Assembly: GCF_002980495.1 (NCBI RefSeq)
Contig: NZ_PVBR01000018.1
Location: 41,577-105,576 of the forward strand
Origin: Phyllobacterium phragmitis
GTDB lineage: Bacteria; Pseudomonadota; Alphaproteobacteria; Rhizobiales; Rhizobiaceae
Length of the DNA: 64,000 bases
Direction: 5' to 3'
Shown here piece by piece: positions 19,101-28,418 of this stretch. The translations under genes were made by a program, and so were the position numbers. Positions within the stretch are counted from its first letter, which is position 1. Each line of letters opens with the position of its first letter. The notes under the pieces are model-generated. The model made no database searches. It was not told where the DNA came from and saw nothing but the letters and a program-made list of their open reading frames with translations.

Positions 19101-20087
19101 ATGAAAAAGACGATCGCATTATCGCTCGGGATCGCCATGTCGCTGATGGCAGGCACGGCGCTTGCAGCCGACAAGCTGACGCTGCAGCTCAAATGGGTGA
19201 CGCAGGGCCAGTTCGCCGGCTATTACGTCGCCAAGGACAAGGGCTTCTACGAGGAAGAAGGCCTCGATGTCGAGATCAAGCCGGGCGGTCCGGATGTCGC
19301 CCCGCCGCAGGTGATCGCAGGAGGCGGCGCCGACGTGATCGTCGACTGGATGCCCTCGGCGCTCGCCACGCGCGAAAAGGGTGTGCCGCTCGTCAACATC
19401 GCGCAGCCATTCAAGCGCTCGGGCATGATGCTGACCTGCCGCAAGGAGACCGGCATCACCAAGCCTGAGGATTTCAAGGGCAAGACGCTCGGCGTCTGGT
19501 TCGGCGGCAATGAATATCCGTTCCTGTCGTGGATGAACCATCTCGGCATCAAGACCGATGGCGGGCCGGAAGGCGTGACCGTTCTCAAGCAGGGCTTCAA
19601 TGTCGATCCGCTGATCCAGAAGCAGGCCGATTGCATCTCCACCATGACCTATAATGAATATTGGCAGGTGATCGACGCCGGCATTCCGGAAGACCAGCTC
19701 GTCGTCTTCAAATATGAGGATCAGGGCGTGGCGACGCTGGAGGACGGGCTTTACGTCCTCGACAAGAGCCTCGACGACCCGGCAATGGTCGACAAGCTCG
19801 CCCGCTTCGTCAAAGCCTCGATGAAGGGCTGGGACTATGCGCGCGAAAACCCCGACGAGGCGGCGGAGATCATCCTGGAAAACGATGCTTCCGGCGCGCA
19901 GACCGAAAAGCACCAGAAGCGGATGGTGGGCGAGATCAACAAGCTGACCGAAGGTTCGGACGGCAAGCTCGACACGGCGGCGGCCGACCGCACGGTGGAA
20001 ACGCTGATGAGCGGCGGCTCCGATCCCGTCATCACCAAGAAGCCGGAAGGCGCCTGGACCACCAAGGTGATGGACGCGATCAAGTAG
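19101..20087 (+). CDS. ABC transporter substrate-binding protein, NMT1/THI5-like
   Basis: 328 residues, with a Sec signal peptide ending about ALAADK (residue 23). The mature protein starts LTLQLKWVTQGQFAGYYVAK, the characteristic opening of NMT1/THI5-like binding proteins, a family that binds pyrimidine or flavin-like rings. It is the periplasmic part of the importer and the last gene of the pyrimidine operon. AGAGGAGA precedes the start. A uracil, thymine or dihydropyrimidine ligand is likely but not shown. Confidence 0.9.
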   Translation: MKKTIALSLGIAMSLMAGTALAADKLTLQLKWVTQGQFAGYYVAKDKGFYEEEGLDVEIKPGGPDVAPPQVIAGGGADVIVDWMPSALATREKGVPLVNIAQPFKRSGMMLTCRKETGITKPEDFKGKTLGVWFGGNEYPFLSWMNHLGIKTDGGPEGVTVLKQGFNVDPLIQKQADCISTMTYNEYWQVIDAGIPEDQLVVFKYEDQGVATLEDGLYVLDKSLDDPAMVDKLARFVKASMKGWDYARENPDEAAEIILENDASGAQTEKHQKRMVGEINKLTEGSDGKLDTAAADRTVETLMSGGSDPVITKKPEGAWTTKVMDAIK

Positions 20088-20124
20088 GCTTTTAGCGCGC
20101 TTCCTGTTTTAATGGAATCGCGAG

Positions 20125-20171
20125 GCGCCCCCCTCTACCCTCCTGAGCTTGTCGAAGGGCGGAGGGGGCGC
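20125..20171. terminator. GC-rich stem between convergent genes
   Basis: GCGCCCCCC at 20125 and GGAGGGGGCGC ending at 20171 form a strong stem whose loop contains CCTGAGCTTGTCGAAGGG, a widespread bacterial dispersed-repeat motif. It lies between the binding-protein gene (+) and the RND gene (-), where a bidirectional terminator is expected. There is no long T-tract, so termination is an inference. Confidence 0.5.
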
Positions 20172-20228
20172 TGTCCCGCCAGCGTTTCAGATGAGTCGCT
20201 GATATGAAGAGATGGAGTCCCTCCCGCT

Positions 20229-23200
20229 CTACTCCGCCGGCGCCGGCTTTCTCGCCGCGTGCTCCAGTTCGCGCTGCAAACGGGCATGCTCCTCGGCTTT
20301 CGGCTTGGTGAAACGACCGAGCAGGAGATAGGCGACGGGCGTCACATAGAGCGTCGCCACGGTGGCAAGGCCGAGGCCGCCGACGATGACCCAGCCGAGC
20401 GCGATACGCGCCTCGGCGCCGGCGCCGCTTGCCAATACCAGCGGCACGCCGCCGAGCACGGCGCAGATCATGGTCATCGTCACCGGGCGCAGGCGGATAT
20501 TCGCGGCCTCCTCGATCGCCTCGCGCACGCTCAAGCCCTTGTCACGCAACTGATCAGCGAATTCGACGATGAGAATGCCGTTCTTGGCCATGATGCCGAC
20601 GAGGAGGACAAGGCCGATCTGGCTATAGACGTTGAGGCTTGTTCCCGTCATCAGCATGGCAAAGACGGCGCAGCCGAGACCGAGCGGCACGGTCGCCATG
20701 ACGATCAGCGCGCTGATGAAACTTTCGAACTGGGCCGCCAGGACGAGCAGGATGATGACGATGGCGAAGCCGAAGGTGATTGCCAGGCCGGTGGAGGTTT
20801 CGCCCAGCGTCTGCGCTTCCGCCAGCGGAATGATGCGCGAGCCGGCGGGCAGGAATGGCGCCGCTATTTCCTGTGCGGCCGCATAGGCATTGCCGAGCGC
20901 GAAGCCCGGACGGAGGCCCGAAGTGATCGCGACGGAGCGCATCCGCTGCTCGCGGTTGAGTTGCGGCGGCACGGCTTTCTCGACAACGCTAGCGATGGAA
21001 GACATCGGCACGTAGCGCCCGTCCCCCGTCTTCATGAAGATGTTTTCAAGATCGGTCGGATCGTTGATCGGATTCGTCGTGGAAACGAGTTTGACGTCGA
21101 AACTGCGGTCGCCGATATAGACCGAGCCGATCTTGCGCCCGTCGAGGACGGACTGGACGGCATTGGCGAGCCCTGTGATATCGATGCCGAGATCGGAAGC
21201 GCGTTCGCGGTTGATATCGACCGAGAGCTGCGGCTGCGTCGGCTCGACCGAAAGGCGCGGCTGCTGGAAGCGGGGATCCTTTTCCATCGCCGCAACGACA
21301 TTCTGGGCGGCCGTCTGGAGATCCGCATAATTATTGCCGACCAGCGCGAATTGCAGTCCGTTGCCCGCGCCGCGGATGCCGAGGCTGTTGGGCTGGGCAG
21401 CGAAGATGCGTATGCCGGTGACGGGCTCAAGCCTCTTCTGCACATCGGCCATGATCTGCTGCTGGGTGCGACTACGCTCACCCCAGGGCGCAAGCCTCAG
21501 GACGATGAAGCCGTTGTTCGATGAGCCGCCCGAACCGGCGATGGCGAAGGTGCTCTCGATCTCGCCGGAATCGTGCAGCGGCTGGAGCAGCGCTTCGATC
21601 CGGTCGATCTGCGACTGCAGGAACTCGATGCTGATGCCCTGAGGCCCATTGAGGCGCAGGAACGCGATGGCGCGATCTTCGCTCGGTGTCAGTTCCTGGC
21701 GTATCAGCCCATAAGCGCCGTAAGATATGGCCGCGAAGAGAACCGCCACGATGACGACGATCAGCGGGGCCGAAAGGCAGGCATGGAGGCTCACCCGGTA
21801 AAACCGGGCGAGCAGGCCGCCGAAACGCCTGATCATGCCGGGCGAATGGTTGATATCCTCATGATGCACCGCGGCTTCGGTCAGGAAGCGCGAGGCAAGC
21901 ATCGGACAAAGCGTCAACGCGACGATAGAAGACAGGAAAACCGCCATCGCCAGCACGAAGCCGAATTCGCGGAAGAGCCCGCCGGTCTGCCCCGGCAGGA
22001 AGGAGATCGGCACGAAGACGGCAACGAGGGTCAGCGTCGTGGCGATGACGGCGAAGAACACCTCCTCGGTCCCCAATACGGCTGCCGCGCGCGGACCGAT
22101 GCCCAGGTTGCGGCGGCGCACGATGTTTTCAAGCACGACGATCGCATCGTCGACCACGAGGCCGGTGGCGAGCACCAGCGCCAGCAGCGTCAGGATATTG
22201 ACCGAGAAGCCGGCGAGATAGATGGCCGCGAACGTACCGATCAGCGCGACCGGCAGCGAGATGGCCGGGATCAGCGTGGCGCGAATATCCCACAGAAACA
22301 GGAATATGATCAGGATGACGATGAGGACGGAGGCGATCAGCGCGATTTCGACCTCGTGAATAGCACCGTTGATGAACGTGGCGTCATCGCTGGTGACGCG
22401 AAGCTCGACGCCTTGCGGCAGGGTCTTCTGCAGCCTGTCAACCGCAGCACGGATGCCCTTCGAGATTTCGAGCGTGTTCGACTGGGCCTGACGGATGATG
22501 CCGAGCCCGATGGCCGAGCGGCCGTTGGCGCGCACGGCGGAGGATTCGATATCCGGCCCCAGCGTCACATTGGCGACATCGCCGATCTTGGTGTGACCGT
22601 TGATGAAGATATCCTCGAAGCCTTCCGGCGTGGTGATCGTCGCGGAGGCGCGCACGACGATCGACTGATCGTTACTCCTCAAGGAGCCCGCCGGGGTGTC
22701 GAGCGCCATGGTGGAAAGGGCATTGGAGACATCGGCAATGGTGAGGCCGTAGCTCGCAAGCTTCGCCTGATCGATGTCGATGCGGAAGATCTTGTCACGG
22801 TCGCCGAATACCTGCACGTCGGCGACGCCGGGGACTGCGGCGAGGACGTCCTGTATCTCGTCCTCGACCAGCACCGTCATGTCCTGGACGGGCATGGTGT
22901 TCGACAATACGGCAAGCCGCACCACCGGATCGGCATTGGCGTCGGCCTTGATGATGCGCGAGGCATCGGCGTCTTCGGGCAGGTCGTTGGCGACGCGCGA
23001 TATGGCGTCGCGCATGTCGGCTGCGGCGACGTTGAGATCGACGCCGTCATTGAACTCGACCGTCACGCGGCTGCGCCCGAATGACGACGTCGATGAAATC
23101 GACTTCACGCCGGAAACGCGCGCCACGGCGTTTTCCAGAACCTGCGTCAACTCGCGGTCGATGGTTTCCGCCGATGCGCCGTCGAACGAGGTGCTGATGG

Positions 23201-23378
23201 TGACCATAGGGCGATCGACATCCGGCAGCTCACGGATGCTGACGCCGGTAAAAGCGGCAAGGCCGGCCACGACGATCAGAACATTGAGAACGAAGGCAAG
23301 AACCGGGCGGCGGATGAAAAGCGCGGTCAAGCCGCCTTCACTGGAGGCGGGGGAGGAAGCTGGAGAACGTTCGCTCAT
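20229..23378 (-). CDS. RND multidrug efflux permease (HAE1 family)
   Basis: 1049 residues, normal for inner-membrane RND pumps. Features are the N-terminal LFIRRPVLAFVLNVLIVVAGL helix region (residues about 17-40), the GVSIRELPDVDRPMVTI opening of the porter domain, and the TM4 proton-relay segment LATGLVVDDAIVVLENIVRR with paired Asp. The conserved LAAQFESFISALIVM and a late GLVLLVGIMAKNGILIVEFA follow. It follows the adaptor gene after seven bases. It should assemble with the adaptor and a TolC-like outer membrane protein encoded elsewhere. The drug range is unknown. Confidence 0.95.
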   Translation of the reverse strand: MSERSPASSPASSEGGLTALFIRRPVLAFVLNVLIVVAGLAAFTGVSIRELPDVDRPMVTISTSFDGASAETIDRELTQVLENAVARVSGVKSISSTSSFGRSRVTVEFNDGVDLNVAAADMRDAISRVANDLPEDADASRIIKADANADPVVRLAVLSNTMPVQDMTVLVEDEIQDVLAAVPGVADVQVFGDRDKIFRIDIDQAKLASYGLTIADVSNALSTMALDTPAGSLRSNDQSIVVRASATITTPEGFEDIFINGHTKIGDVANVTLGPDIESSAVRANGRSAIGLGIIRQAQSNTLEISKGIRAAVDRLQKTLPQGVELRVTSDDATFINGAIHEVEIALIASVLIVILIIFLFLWDIRATLIPAISLPVALIGTFAAIYLAGFSVNILTLLALVLATGLVVDDAIVVLENIVRRRNLGIGPRAAAVLGTEEVFFAVIATTLTLVAVFVPISFLPGQTGGLFREFGFVLAMAVFLSSIVALTLCPMLASRFLTEAAVHHEDINHSPGMIRRFGGLLARFYRVSLHACLSAPLIVVIVAVLFAAISYGAYGLIRQELTPSEDRAIAFLRLNGPQGISIEFLQSQIDRIEALLQPLHDSGEIESTFAIAGSGGSSNNGFIVLRLAPWGERSRTQQQIMADVQKRLEPVTGIRIFAAQPNSLGIRGAGNGLQFALVGNNYADLQTAAQNVVAAMEKDPRFQQPRLSVEPTQPQLSVDINRERASDLGIDITGLANAVQSVLDGRKIGSVYIGDRSFDVKLVSTTNPINDPTDLENIFMKTGDGRYVPMSSIASVVEKAVPPQLNREQRMRSVAITSGLRPGFALGNAYAAAQEIAAPFLPAGSRIIPLAEAQTLGETSTGLAITFGFAIVIILLVLAAQFESFISALIVMATVPLGLGCAVFAMLMTGTSLNVYSQIGLVLLVGIMAKNGILIVEFADQLRDKGLSVREAIEEAANIRLRPVTMTMICAVLGGVPLVLASGAGAEARIALGWVIVGGLGLATVATLYVTPVAYLLLGRFTKPKAEEHARLQRELEHAARKPAPAE

Positions 23379-23385
23379 CGCGGGC

Positions 23386-24567
23386 TCATCCGGCGTTGTC
23401 GATGGGGGAGACGAAAGGCTTCACCTCCGGACCGTCGGACGTGGCGCCCTCGTCCCTGGTAATCCTGACCGGATTGCCCGCGCGCACGCTCTGCACGCCC
23501 TGCGTGACGATCATGTCGCCTTCTTGCAATTGCGCATCGACCAGAATGCTCGAGGTGTTGCGCTGGATGATGCGCACGGGAACCCTTTCGGCCAGCCCGC
23601 CGACGATACGCCAGACGAAGGCGCCATCGGCGCTCCACTGGACGGCCAGCGGATCGACGGAAGGATAGGTGTCGCCCGGAAACGGGATCGTCACCTCGAA
23701 GGACATGCCGGCACGCAGCACATCCTTCGGGTTGGCTATCCCGGCACGCACACGCAATGTCCGGCTCGCCGGGTCGATCATGTTGTCGACGGCGCTGATC
23801 TTGCCCTCGAACCGCTGCCCCGGCATGGCGATGGCAGTCGCGGTGAGCGGCTGGCCGACCCTGATCTGCGGTGCGTAACGCTGCGGCACCCAGATATCGA
23901 TCAGTATCTGCGAGCGGTCGTCGATGGTCGCGATCGACGTCTGCGCCGTGATGAAATTGCCGGCATTCACCGGCAGAATACCGATGATGCCGGAGATCGG
24001 CGCGGTTACCGTCCGGCGACTGAGCGCGAGGCTCGCCTCCTCCGATGCAAGCCTGGCGTTGGCGACGGCAAGCTCGGCATCGACCACCTGCACCTGCGTC
24101 GCCGTATTGGTCGAGCGCAGCGTCGTGATGCGACGCAATGTGTTTTGGGCGTCCTGCAAGGCGATTTGCGCTTTGTCCGAGGCGATTTTCTCGTTTCCGG
24201 CGTCAAGCTGGGCGATCGGCTCGCCCGCCTTCACCCTCGCGCCTGCCTTGACCAGAAGCTTTGTCATCATCCCGCCGGTATAGGGCGTCACCGAAACCGT
24301 CTCCAGCGCACGGCCCGTGCCAATGGCCGTCAGCCGATTATTGATCGTCTGGCGCTCGGCGGGCCGGGCGACGACCAGCGTACCATCTCGCGCGGCGCCA
24401 TCCTGCCCGCTTGCGGCATTCTGCGGCGTGGAGGTTGCCTCAGCGGGTAGCCAGTCGATGCCGACACGCGCGAGAAGGGCATTTGCACCGGGATAAAAAT
24501 AAGCCCAGCCGGCGAAAGCAGCCAGCAGGAGAAAGACAGTCAGGACAATCTGCTTCCAGACTTTCAT
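23386..24567 (-). CDS. RND efflux periplasmic adaptor (membrane fusion protein)
   Basis: 393 residues. An N-terminal anchor (LTVFLLLAAFAGWAYFYPG) is followed by a lipoyl half (VKAGARVKAGEPIAQLD), an alpha-hairpin, a second lipoyl half (SRRTVTAPISGIIGIL) and beta-barrel domains, the order of HlyD/AcrA-like adaptors. It links the RND pump encoded just downstream to an outer-membrane channel. The 360-base gap upstream (24568-24927) shows only a distant inverted pair CACATATG/CATATGTG and the gguC promoter, no gene. Confidence 0.94.
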   Translation of the reverse strand: MKVWKQIVLTVFLLLAAFAGWAYFYPGANALLARVGIDWLPAEATSTPQNAASGQDGAARDGTLVVARPAERQTINNRLTAIGTGRALETVSVTPYTGGMMTKLLVKAGARVKAGEPIAQLDAGNEKIASDKAQIALQDAQNTLRRITTLRSTNTATQVQVVDAELAVANARLASEEASLALSRRTVTAPISGIIGILPVNAGNFITAQTSIATIDDRSQILIDIWVPQRYAPQIRVGQPLTATAIAMPGQRFEGKISAVDNMIDPASRTLRVRAGIANPKDVLRAGMSFEVTIPFPGDTYPSVDPLAVQWSADGAFVWRIVGGLAERVPVRIIQRNTSSILVDAQLQEGDMIVTQGVQSVRAGNPVRITRDEGATSDGPEVKPFVSPIDNAG

Positions 24568-24847
24568 CCAGCACTCCGGTCATGGGAACACATATGGCAA
24601 CGCAACGCGTCGGCAGCACCGATCATACGCCCAAACATCCGAAGGGCATATGTGGCAAATGGCAGGGGAATTAACAAAACATGATCGTCATCTAGCAAGG
24701 GGCGCGGCCTTCTCTGATCGGTCGTAGCCTCTGGTGAGACATTCAAATCATTTTGCTGTGGCGGCAATTTGCCCATCATGGTCCGGCGCGTCCAATTAAA
24801 TTTATGTAATCAAACGCCGCACCGGGAAAGAAGCCTCTTGATATTGC

Positions 24848-24860
24848 TCATATAGTATGA
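24848..24860 (+). promoter_or_regulatory. Putative FadR-type operator before gguC
   Basis: TCATATAGTATGA is an inverted repeat (TCATA/TATGA, 3-base centre) located 68-80 bases before the gguC start. Eleven of its 13 bases recur in the ytfQ promoter at 32203-32215, and a FadR-family regulator gene is in the same sugar locus. Assignment to that regulator is inference. Confidence 0.5.
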
Positions 24861-24927
24861 CTTTTAAACGCAGAATGTGATGGACATCCCCATGAAGGGA
24901 TGAAACCCGTGGAATTGGGAGGGTGAT

Positions 24928-25923
24928 TTGAATCTGGTTCAACTGATCGGCGAAAAAGGCAAACGACAGGTCGCAGCGCGGACGAAGGACGGCTTCTTTG
25001 TCGTTCGGCGCACACGCTCGGTGCTCGAACTCGCCCATACGGCAGTCGAAGGCGAAACGACGATTGCCGCCGCCGCCGAAGCGCGCGGGCTCGGCAAGGC
25101 CGTCGACGTGGATGCGGCCTATGACGAGGGACGCCTGCTGCTGCCCATCGACGCGCCTGATGCGGCGCATATCCATCTCACCGGGACCGGACTCACCCAT
25201 CTCGGCTCGGCCTCGACGCGCGATGCCATGCACAAGAAGGCTTCGGCGCAGAAGAAGGACGAGAACCTCACCGATTCGATGAAGATGTTCCAGATGGGAA
25301 TCGAGGCCGGAAAGCCTGAAAAGGGCAAGGCCGGCGTCCAGCCCGAATGGTTCTACAAGGGCAACGGCACGATGCTCGCGGCGCCGGGCGCCGCACTCCT
25401 GTCGCCTGACTTCGCCGATGATGGCGGCGAGGAACCCGAGATCGCCGGCATCTATCTCATCGGCCCCGACGGCACGCCCTTCCGTCTCGGCTTCGCGCTC
25501 GCCAATGAATTTTCCGACCATATCATGGAGCGGGTCAACTATCTCTACCTCGCCCATTCGAAGCTGCGCCCCTGCTCGGTCGGGCCTGAACTGCGGACCG
25601 GCAAGCTGCCGGCGCATATCAGCGGCACGTCGCGCATCTTGCGCAACGGCAAGCCGCTTTGGGAAAAGCCGTTCCTGTCGGGCGAAGACAACATGTCCCA
25701 CACCATCGCCAATCTGGAACATCATCATTTCAAATATGAGCTCTTCCGCCAGCCCGGCGATATCCACATCCACATGTTCGGAACGGCGACGCTTTCCTTC
25801 GCTGATGGCATCCGCACGGAGCCGGGCGATGTCTTCGAGATCGAAGCCGAGGAATTCGGCCTGCCACTGCGCAATCCGCTGCAAAATTCCAAGCCGGAAA
25901 AGGTGAAGATCAAGGCGCTTTAA
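24928..25923 (+). CDS. gguC: GguC / AraD1-family protein (FAH-like fold)
   Basis: 331 residues, AraD1 family, related to fumarylacetoacetate hydrolase-type enzymes. Conserved regions visible are LTGTGLTHLGSASTRDAMH, PEWFYKGNG, FALANEFSDHIMERVNYLYLAHSKLRPCSVGPEL and ISGTSRI. In Agrobacterium the homologue gguC sits with the chvE-gguAB sugar uptake genes, and AraD1 proteins are tied to 2-keto-3-deoxy-L-arabonate metabolism. The start is TTG with GGGAGGG (24917-24923) four bases upstream. Proximity to a furanose transporter fits a role in pentose or galactose acid breakdown; the exact reaction is not proven. Confidence 0.82.
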   Translation: MNLVQLIGEKGKRQVAARTKDGFFVVRRTRSVLELAHTAVEGETTIAAAAEARGLGKAVDVDAAYDEGRLLLPIDAPDAAHIHLTGTGLTHLGSASTRDAMHKKASAQKKDENLTDSMKMFQMGIEAGKPEKGKAGVQPEWFYKGNGTMLAAPGAALLSPDFADDGGEEPEIAGIYLIGPDGTPFRLGFALANEFSDHIMERVNYLYLAHSKLRPCSVGPELRTGKLPAHISGTSRILRNGKPLWEKPFLSGEDNMSHTIANLEHHHFKYELFRQPGDIHIHMFGTATLSFADGIRTEPGDVFEIEAEEFGLPLRNPLQNSKPEKVKIKAL

Positions 25924-25963
25924 AGAGCCTCCCGCTCCCCGGTTGGCCGATCAGAAAAAGATT

Positions 25964-25995
25964 GCCCATATATACAAAATTTTGTATATATGGGC
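25964..25995. promoter_or_regulatory. 32-base perfect palindrome, operator of higBA
   Basis: GCCCATATATACAAAA (25964-25979) is followed directly by its exact reverse complement (25980-25995), ending two bases before the higB ATG. AT-rich TATATA blocks within it could serve as the -10 region. This is where an XRE-type antitoxin would be expected to repress its own operon, so I read it as the HigA operator; transcripts starting here would be nearly leaderless. Confidence 0.75.
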
Positions 25996-25997
25996 TG

Positions 25998-26336
25998 ATG
26001 ATTGATCCGAAGCCTGTCCAGTTCCTGAGGAGCGCCCTTGACGATCTGCGCGCCTTCCCGGCAGTTGCAAGGCGTGAGGCCGGATATCAACTCGATCGAG
26101 TGCAGCATGGCCGTGATCCTGATGATTGGAAACCGATGGCTACGGTCGGAAAAGGCGTACAGGAAATTCGGCTTCGGGACGATTCGGGTGCATTCCGGGT
26201 ACTATACGTCGCAAAATTCGCTGATACAGTCTACGTGTTGCACTGTTTTCAGAAAAAGACGCAGAAGACCAGAAAAACGGATTTGGATGTGGCCGGAAAA
26301 CGTTATCGAGAGCTGATGAAGGAACTGGGGAAATGA
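25998..26336 (+). CDS. RelE/HigB-like toxin (phage Gp49-like family)
   Basis: 112 residues from the ATG at 25998. The fold signature of the HigB/Gp49 group is visible: PVQFLRSALDDLRAFP, GVQEIRLRDDSGAFRVLYVAKFADTVYVLHCFQKKTQKT, with the basic C terminus typical of ribosome-dependent mRNA interferases. Its stop overlaps the start of the XRE antitoxin gene (ATGA, 26333-26336). Toxin-first order matches higBA systems. The 12 extra upstream codons of the open frame overlap the operator and are rejected. Confidence 0.88.
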   Translation: MIDPKPVQFLRSALDDLRAFPAVARREAGYQLDRVQHGRDPDDWKPMATVGKGVQEIRLRDDSGAFRVLYVAKFADTVYVLHCFQKKTQKTRKTDLDVAGKRYRELMKELGK

Positions 26337-26614
26337 CCAACCAGCGCTTTGACAGTGTGTGGGATGCGATTGAGGACACTCCTGCCCAGGCTGAAAACAT
26401 GAAACTCCGCTCAGTGCTGATGACGGCTCTCAAAGAGCGCATCACGCGCGACGGCATGAGCCAAGTTCAGGCTGCGGAATTGTTCGGCGTAACACAACCG
26501 CGTATCTCCGATCTCATACGGGGCAAAATTGACCTGTTCAGCCTGGATATGTTGGTCAATATGGCGGCTTCGGCTGGACTGCACCTCGAGATGCGCGTGC
26601 TGGATGCCGCATAA
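26333..26614 (+). CDS. HigA-like antitoxin, XRE-family DNA-binding protein
   Basis: 93 residues with a central helix-turn-helix (GMSQVQAAELFGVTQPRISDLIRGK, split here as two helices: SQVQAAELFGV and QPRISDLIRG). This arrangement is typical for antitoxins paired with Gp49-like toxins. It neutralises the upstream toxin and presumably represses the operon at the palindrome 25964-25995. It lies between gguC and a convergent sugar regulator gene. Confidence 0.88.
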   Translation: MTNQRFDSVWDAIEDTPAQAENMKLRSVLMTALKERITRDGMSQVQAAELFGVTQPRISDLIRGKIDLFSLDMLVNMAASAGLHLEMRVLDAA

Positions 26615-26667
26615 CGCAGGGATTTCGCGACATTTCGTCTAAGATAGTCGTCCCCCCAACAGCCTTC

Positions 26668-27432
26668 TCAGCTGGTCACGCTGTCTTTTTCGCGTTCGGC
26701 GTGGGCGACGCGCTCCGCGCCTTCGAAGATGACGAGCCGCATGGCGGTGCGGGCGGCTTCCGGGTCCTGCCTGGCGATGGCATCGGCGATGGCGCGGTGC
26801 TTCATGACGGATGCTGCGTGCCGCTTCGAATCGGGAATGGGTGAGCTGAGCGTGAAGGCGGTGACCAATGCGACCTCGATCAGGGCGCTGAGCGAACGCA
26901 TGAACGGATTGCCTGAAGCTTCGGCAACCGTCAGGTGGAACTGCAGGTCGCTATAGACGAAGTTCTGCGCCGTATCATCCCGGTCGCCCATCCGGTCCGC
27001 CCAGTGATAGAGATCGGCCAACTGCTTTTCCGTGCGTCTTTGCGCGGCGAGCGCCGCTGCTTCGGGTTCCAGCGCCAGCCGCATTTCGGCGAGGCTCTCC
27101 ATGAACTTCTGATCCACGCCCGCCTCGAAATGCCAGATCAGAATATCGGGATCGAAAAGATTCCATTGGGAGCGTTCGCGCACCCGCGTGCCGATCTTGG
27201 CCTTGGGCTGGATCAGTCCCTTGGCGGCCAGCGTCTTCAGCGCCTCGCGCAGCACGGTCCGTGAAACGCCGAAGCGTTCGAGAAGTTCGGCGTCTCCAGG
27301 CAGGATGCTTTTCTCGGCGTAGCGCCCCTTGACGATGCCGAGCCCCAGATCGTGCATGACATGTGCGTGATGGGTGCGCGACTGCGCCGAGCTGCTGAAA
27401 TCATATTGGCCAAGCTGCATCTTGTCGATCAC
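26668..27432 (-). CDS. FadR-subfamily GntR transcriptional regulator of the sugar locus
   Basis: 254 residues. The winged HTH (ILPGDAELLERFGVSRTVLREALKTLAAKGL) is followed by an FCD ligand-binding domain with MRLALEPEAAALAAQR and metal-binding His in HLTVAEASGNPF and MKHRAIADAI. I set the start at the GTG 27432-27430, because AAGGAG lies six bases upstream (27439-27444) and the GTGA overlaps the TGA of the last permease gene. It is thus the last gene of the ytfQRT-yjfF operon it probably controls. FadR-type proteins usually bind a sugar acid. Confidence 0.88.
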   Translation of the reverse strand: MIDKMQLGQYDFSSSAQSRTHHAHVMHDLGLGIVKGRYAEKSILPGDAELLERFGVSRTVLREALKTLAAKGLIQPKAKIGTRVRERSQWNLFDPDILIWHFEAGVDQKFMESLAEMRLALEPEAAALAAQRRTEKQLADLYHWADRMGDRDDTAQNFVYSDLQFHLTVAEASGNPFMRSLSALIEVALVTAFTLSSPIPDSKRHAASVMKHRAIADAIARQDPEAARTAMRLVIFEGAERVAHAEREKDSVTS

Positions 27433-28418
27433 CCGGTGCTCCTTGCTATGGTTCGCCCCGATATGCGCCTTTCCGACACAAATACAAGAACCCGCTGCAA
27501 CGCAATGAATGCGAAGAGCAATATCCCCACCACAATCTTGGTCCACCAGCTCGAAAGCGTGCCGTCGAAGACGATGTAGGTCTGTATGATGCCCTGGATT
27601 ATGACGCCGAAGAAACTTCCCGCGACATAGCCGACACCGCCGGTCAGAAGCGTTCCGCCGATGACCACGGCGGCGATCGTATCGAGCTCGACGCCGACGG
27701 CCGACAGCGAATAACCCGCCGAGGTGTAGAGCGAAAAGACGATGCCGGCGAGACCGGCGAGAAAGCCGGACAGGGCGTAGATGCCGATCGTGGTGCGCGC
27801 GACCGGAACGCCCATCAGTTCGGCGGACGTGCGGTTGCCGCCGATGGCATAGACGTAGGAGCCGAACTTGGTGAAATGGGCGATGATGATGCCGGCTGCG
27901 AACACCGCCAGCATCAGGCCGCCGATGAATGTCAGCCTGCCGCCGCCGGGCATGCGCCAATAGAGACCCTGCAAAGTGGTGTAGAAGGGATGGTTGATCG
28001 GTATCGACTGTGTCGTCAGGACGAAGCAGAGACCGCGGGCGAGGAACATCCCCGCCAGCGTGACGATGAAGGCCGGCACGTTGAGATAATGGATGATCGC
28101 ACCCATGGCCGCGCCGAAAACCATCGCGAACACCAGCGCGATGGCAAAGGCGGCCAGTGGATGCATGCCGTGATGGCTGACCAGAACGGCAATCAGAACG
28201 CCGGTGAATGCAATGACCGACCCGACCGAAAGATCGATGCCGCCGGAAATGATGACGAATGTCATGCCCACCGCAACGATGCCGAGGAAAGCGTTATCCG
28301 TCAGAAGATTGCCGATGACGCGCGTCGACAGCATGTTGGGAAACTGGATCACGCAGGCCGTATAGAGCAGCACACAGATCAGAAGCGTGGCATAGAATGG
28401 CAGAAGTCGGGTATTCAT
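27429..28418 (-). CDS. yjfF: Furanose ABC transporter permease (YjfF-like)
   Basis: 329 residues, RbsC-type sugar permease with about ten membrane helices. Conserved segments include AVGMTFVIISGGIDLSVGSV and GRASGFLAGLAG-like turns such as IYALSGFLAGLAGIVFSLYT, with YAIGGNRTSAELMGVPV between. It forms a heterodimeric channel with the YtfT-like subunit encoded directly upstream. Both its ends overlap neighbours by four bases, showing tight translational coupling. Confidence 0.9.
   Translation of the reverse strand: MNTRLLPFYATLLICVLLYTACVIQFPNMLSTRVIGNLLTDNAFLGIVAVGMTFVIISGGIDLSVGSVIAFTGVLIAVLVSHHGMHPLAAFAIALVFAMVFGAAMGAIIHYLNVPAFIVTLAGMFLARGLCFVLTTQSIPINHPFYTTLQGLYWRMPGGGRLTFIGGLMLAVFAAGIIIAHFTKFGSYVYAIGGNRTSAELMGVPVARTTIGIYALSGFLAGLAGIVFSLYTSAGYSLSAVGVELDTIAAVVIGGTLLTGGVGYVAGSFFGVIIQGIIQTYIVFDGTLSSWWTKIVVGILLFAFIALQRVLVFVSERRISGRTIARSTG

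Noticed and set aside
20259..23084. Long + strand open frames (421 and 503 codons) over the RND pump gene
   Set aside because: Antisense to a fully conserved RND permease; composition (His, Asp, Arg rich) is typical of reverse-strand shadows.
24590..24655. CACATATG / CATATGTG inverted pair between the efflux adaptor gene and gguC
   Set aside because: Short arms about 50 bases apart, each nearly self-palindromic; too weak to call an operator.
27433..27960. N-terminal extension of the FadR-type regulator frame
   Set aside because: It lies entirely within the permease gene in another frame; the GTG at 27432 has AAGGAG and a coupling overlap.
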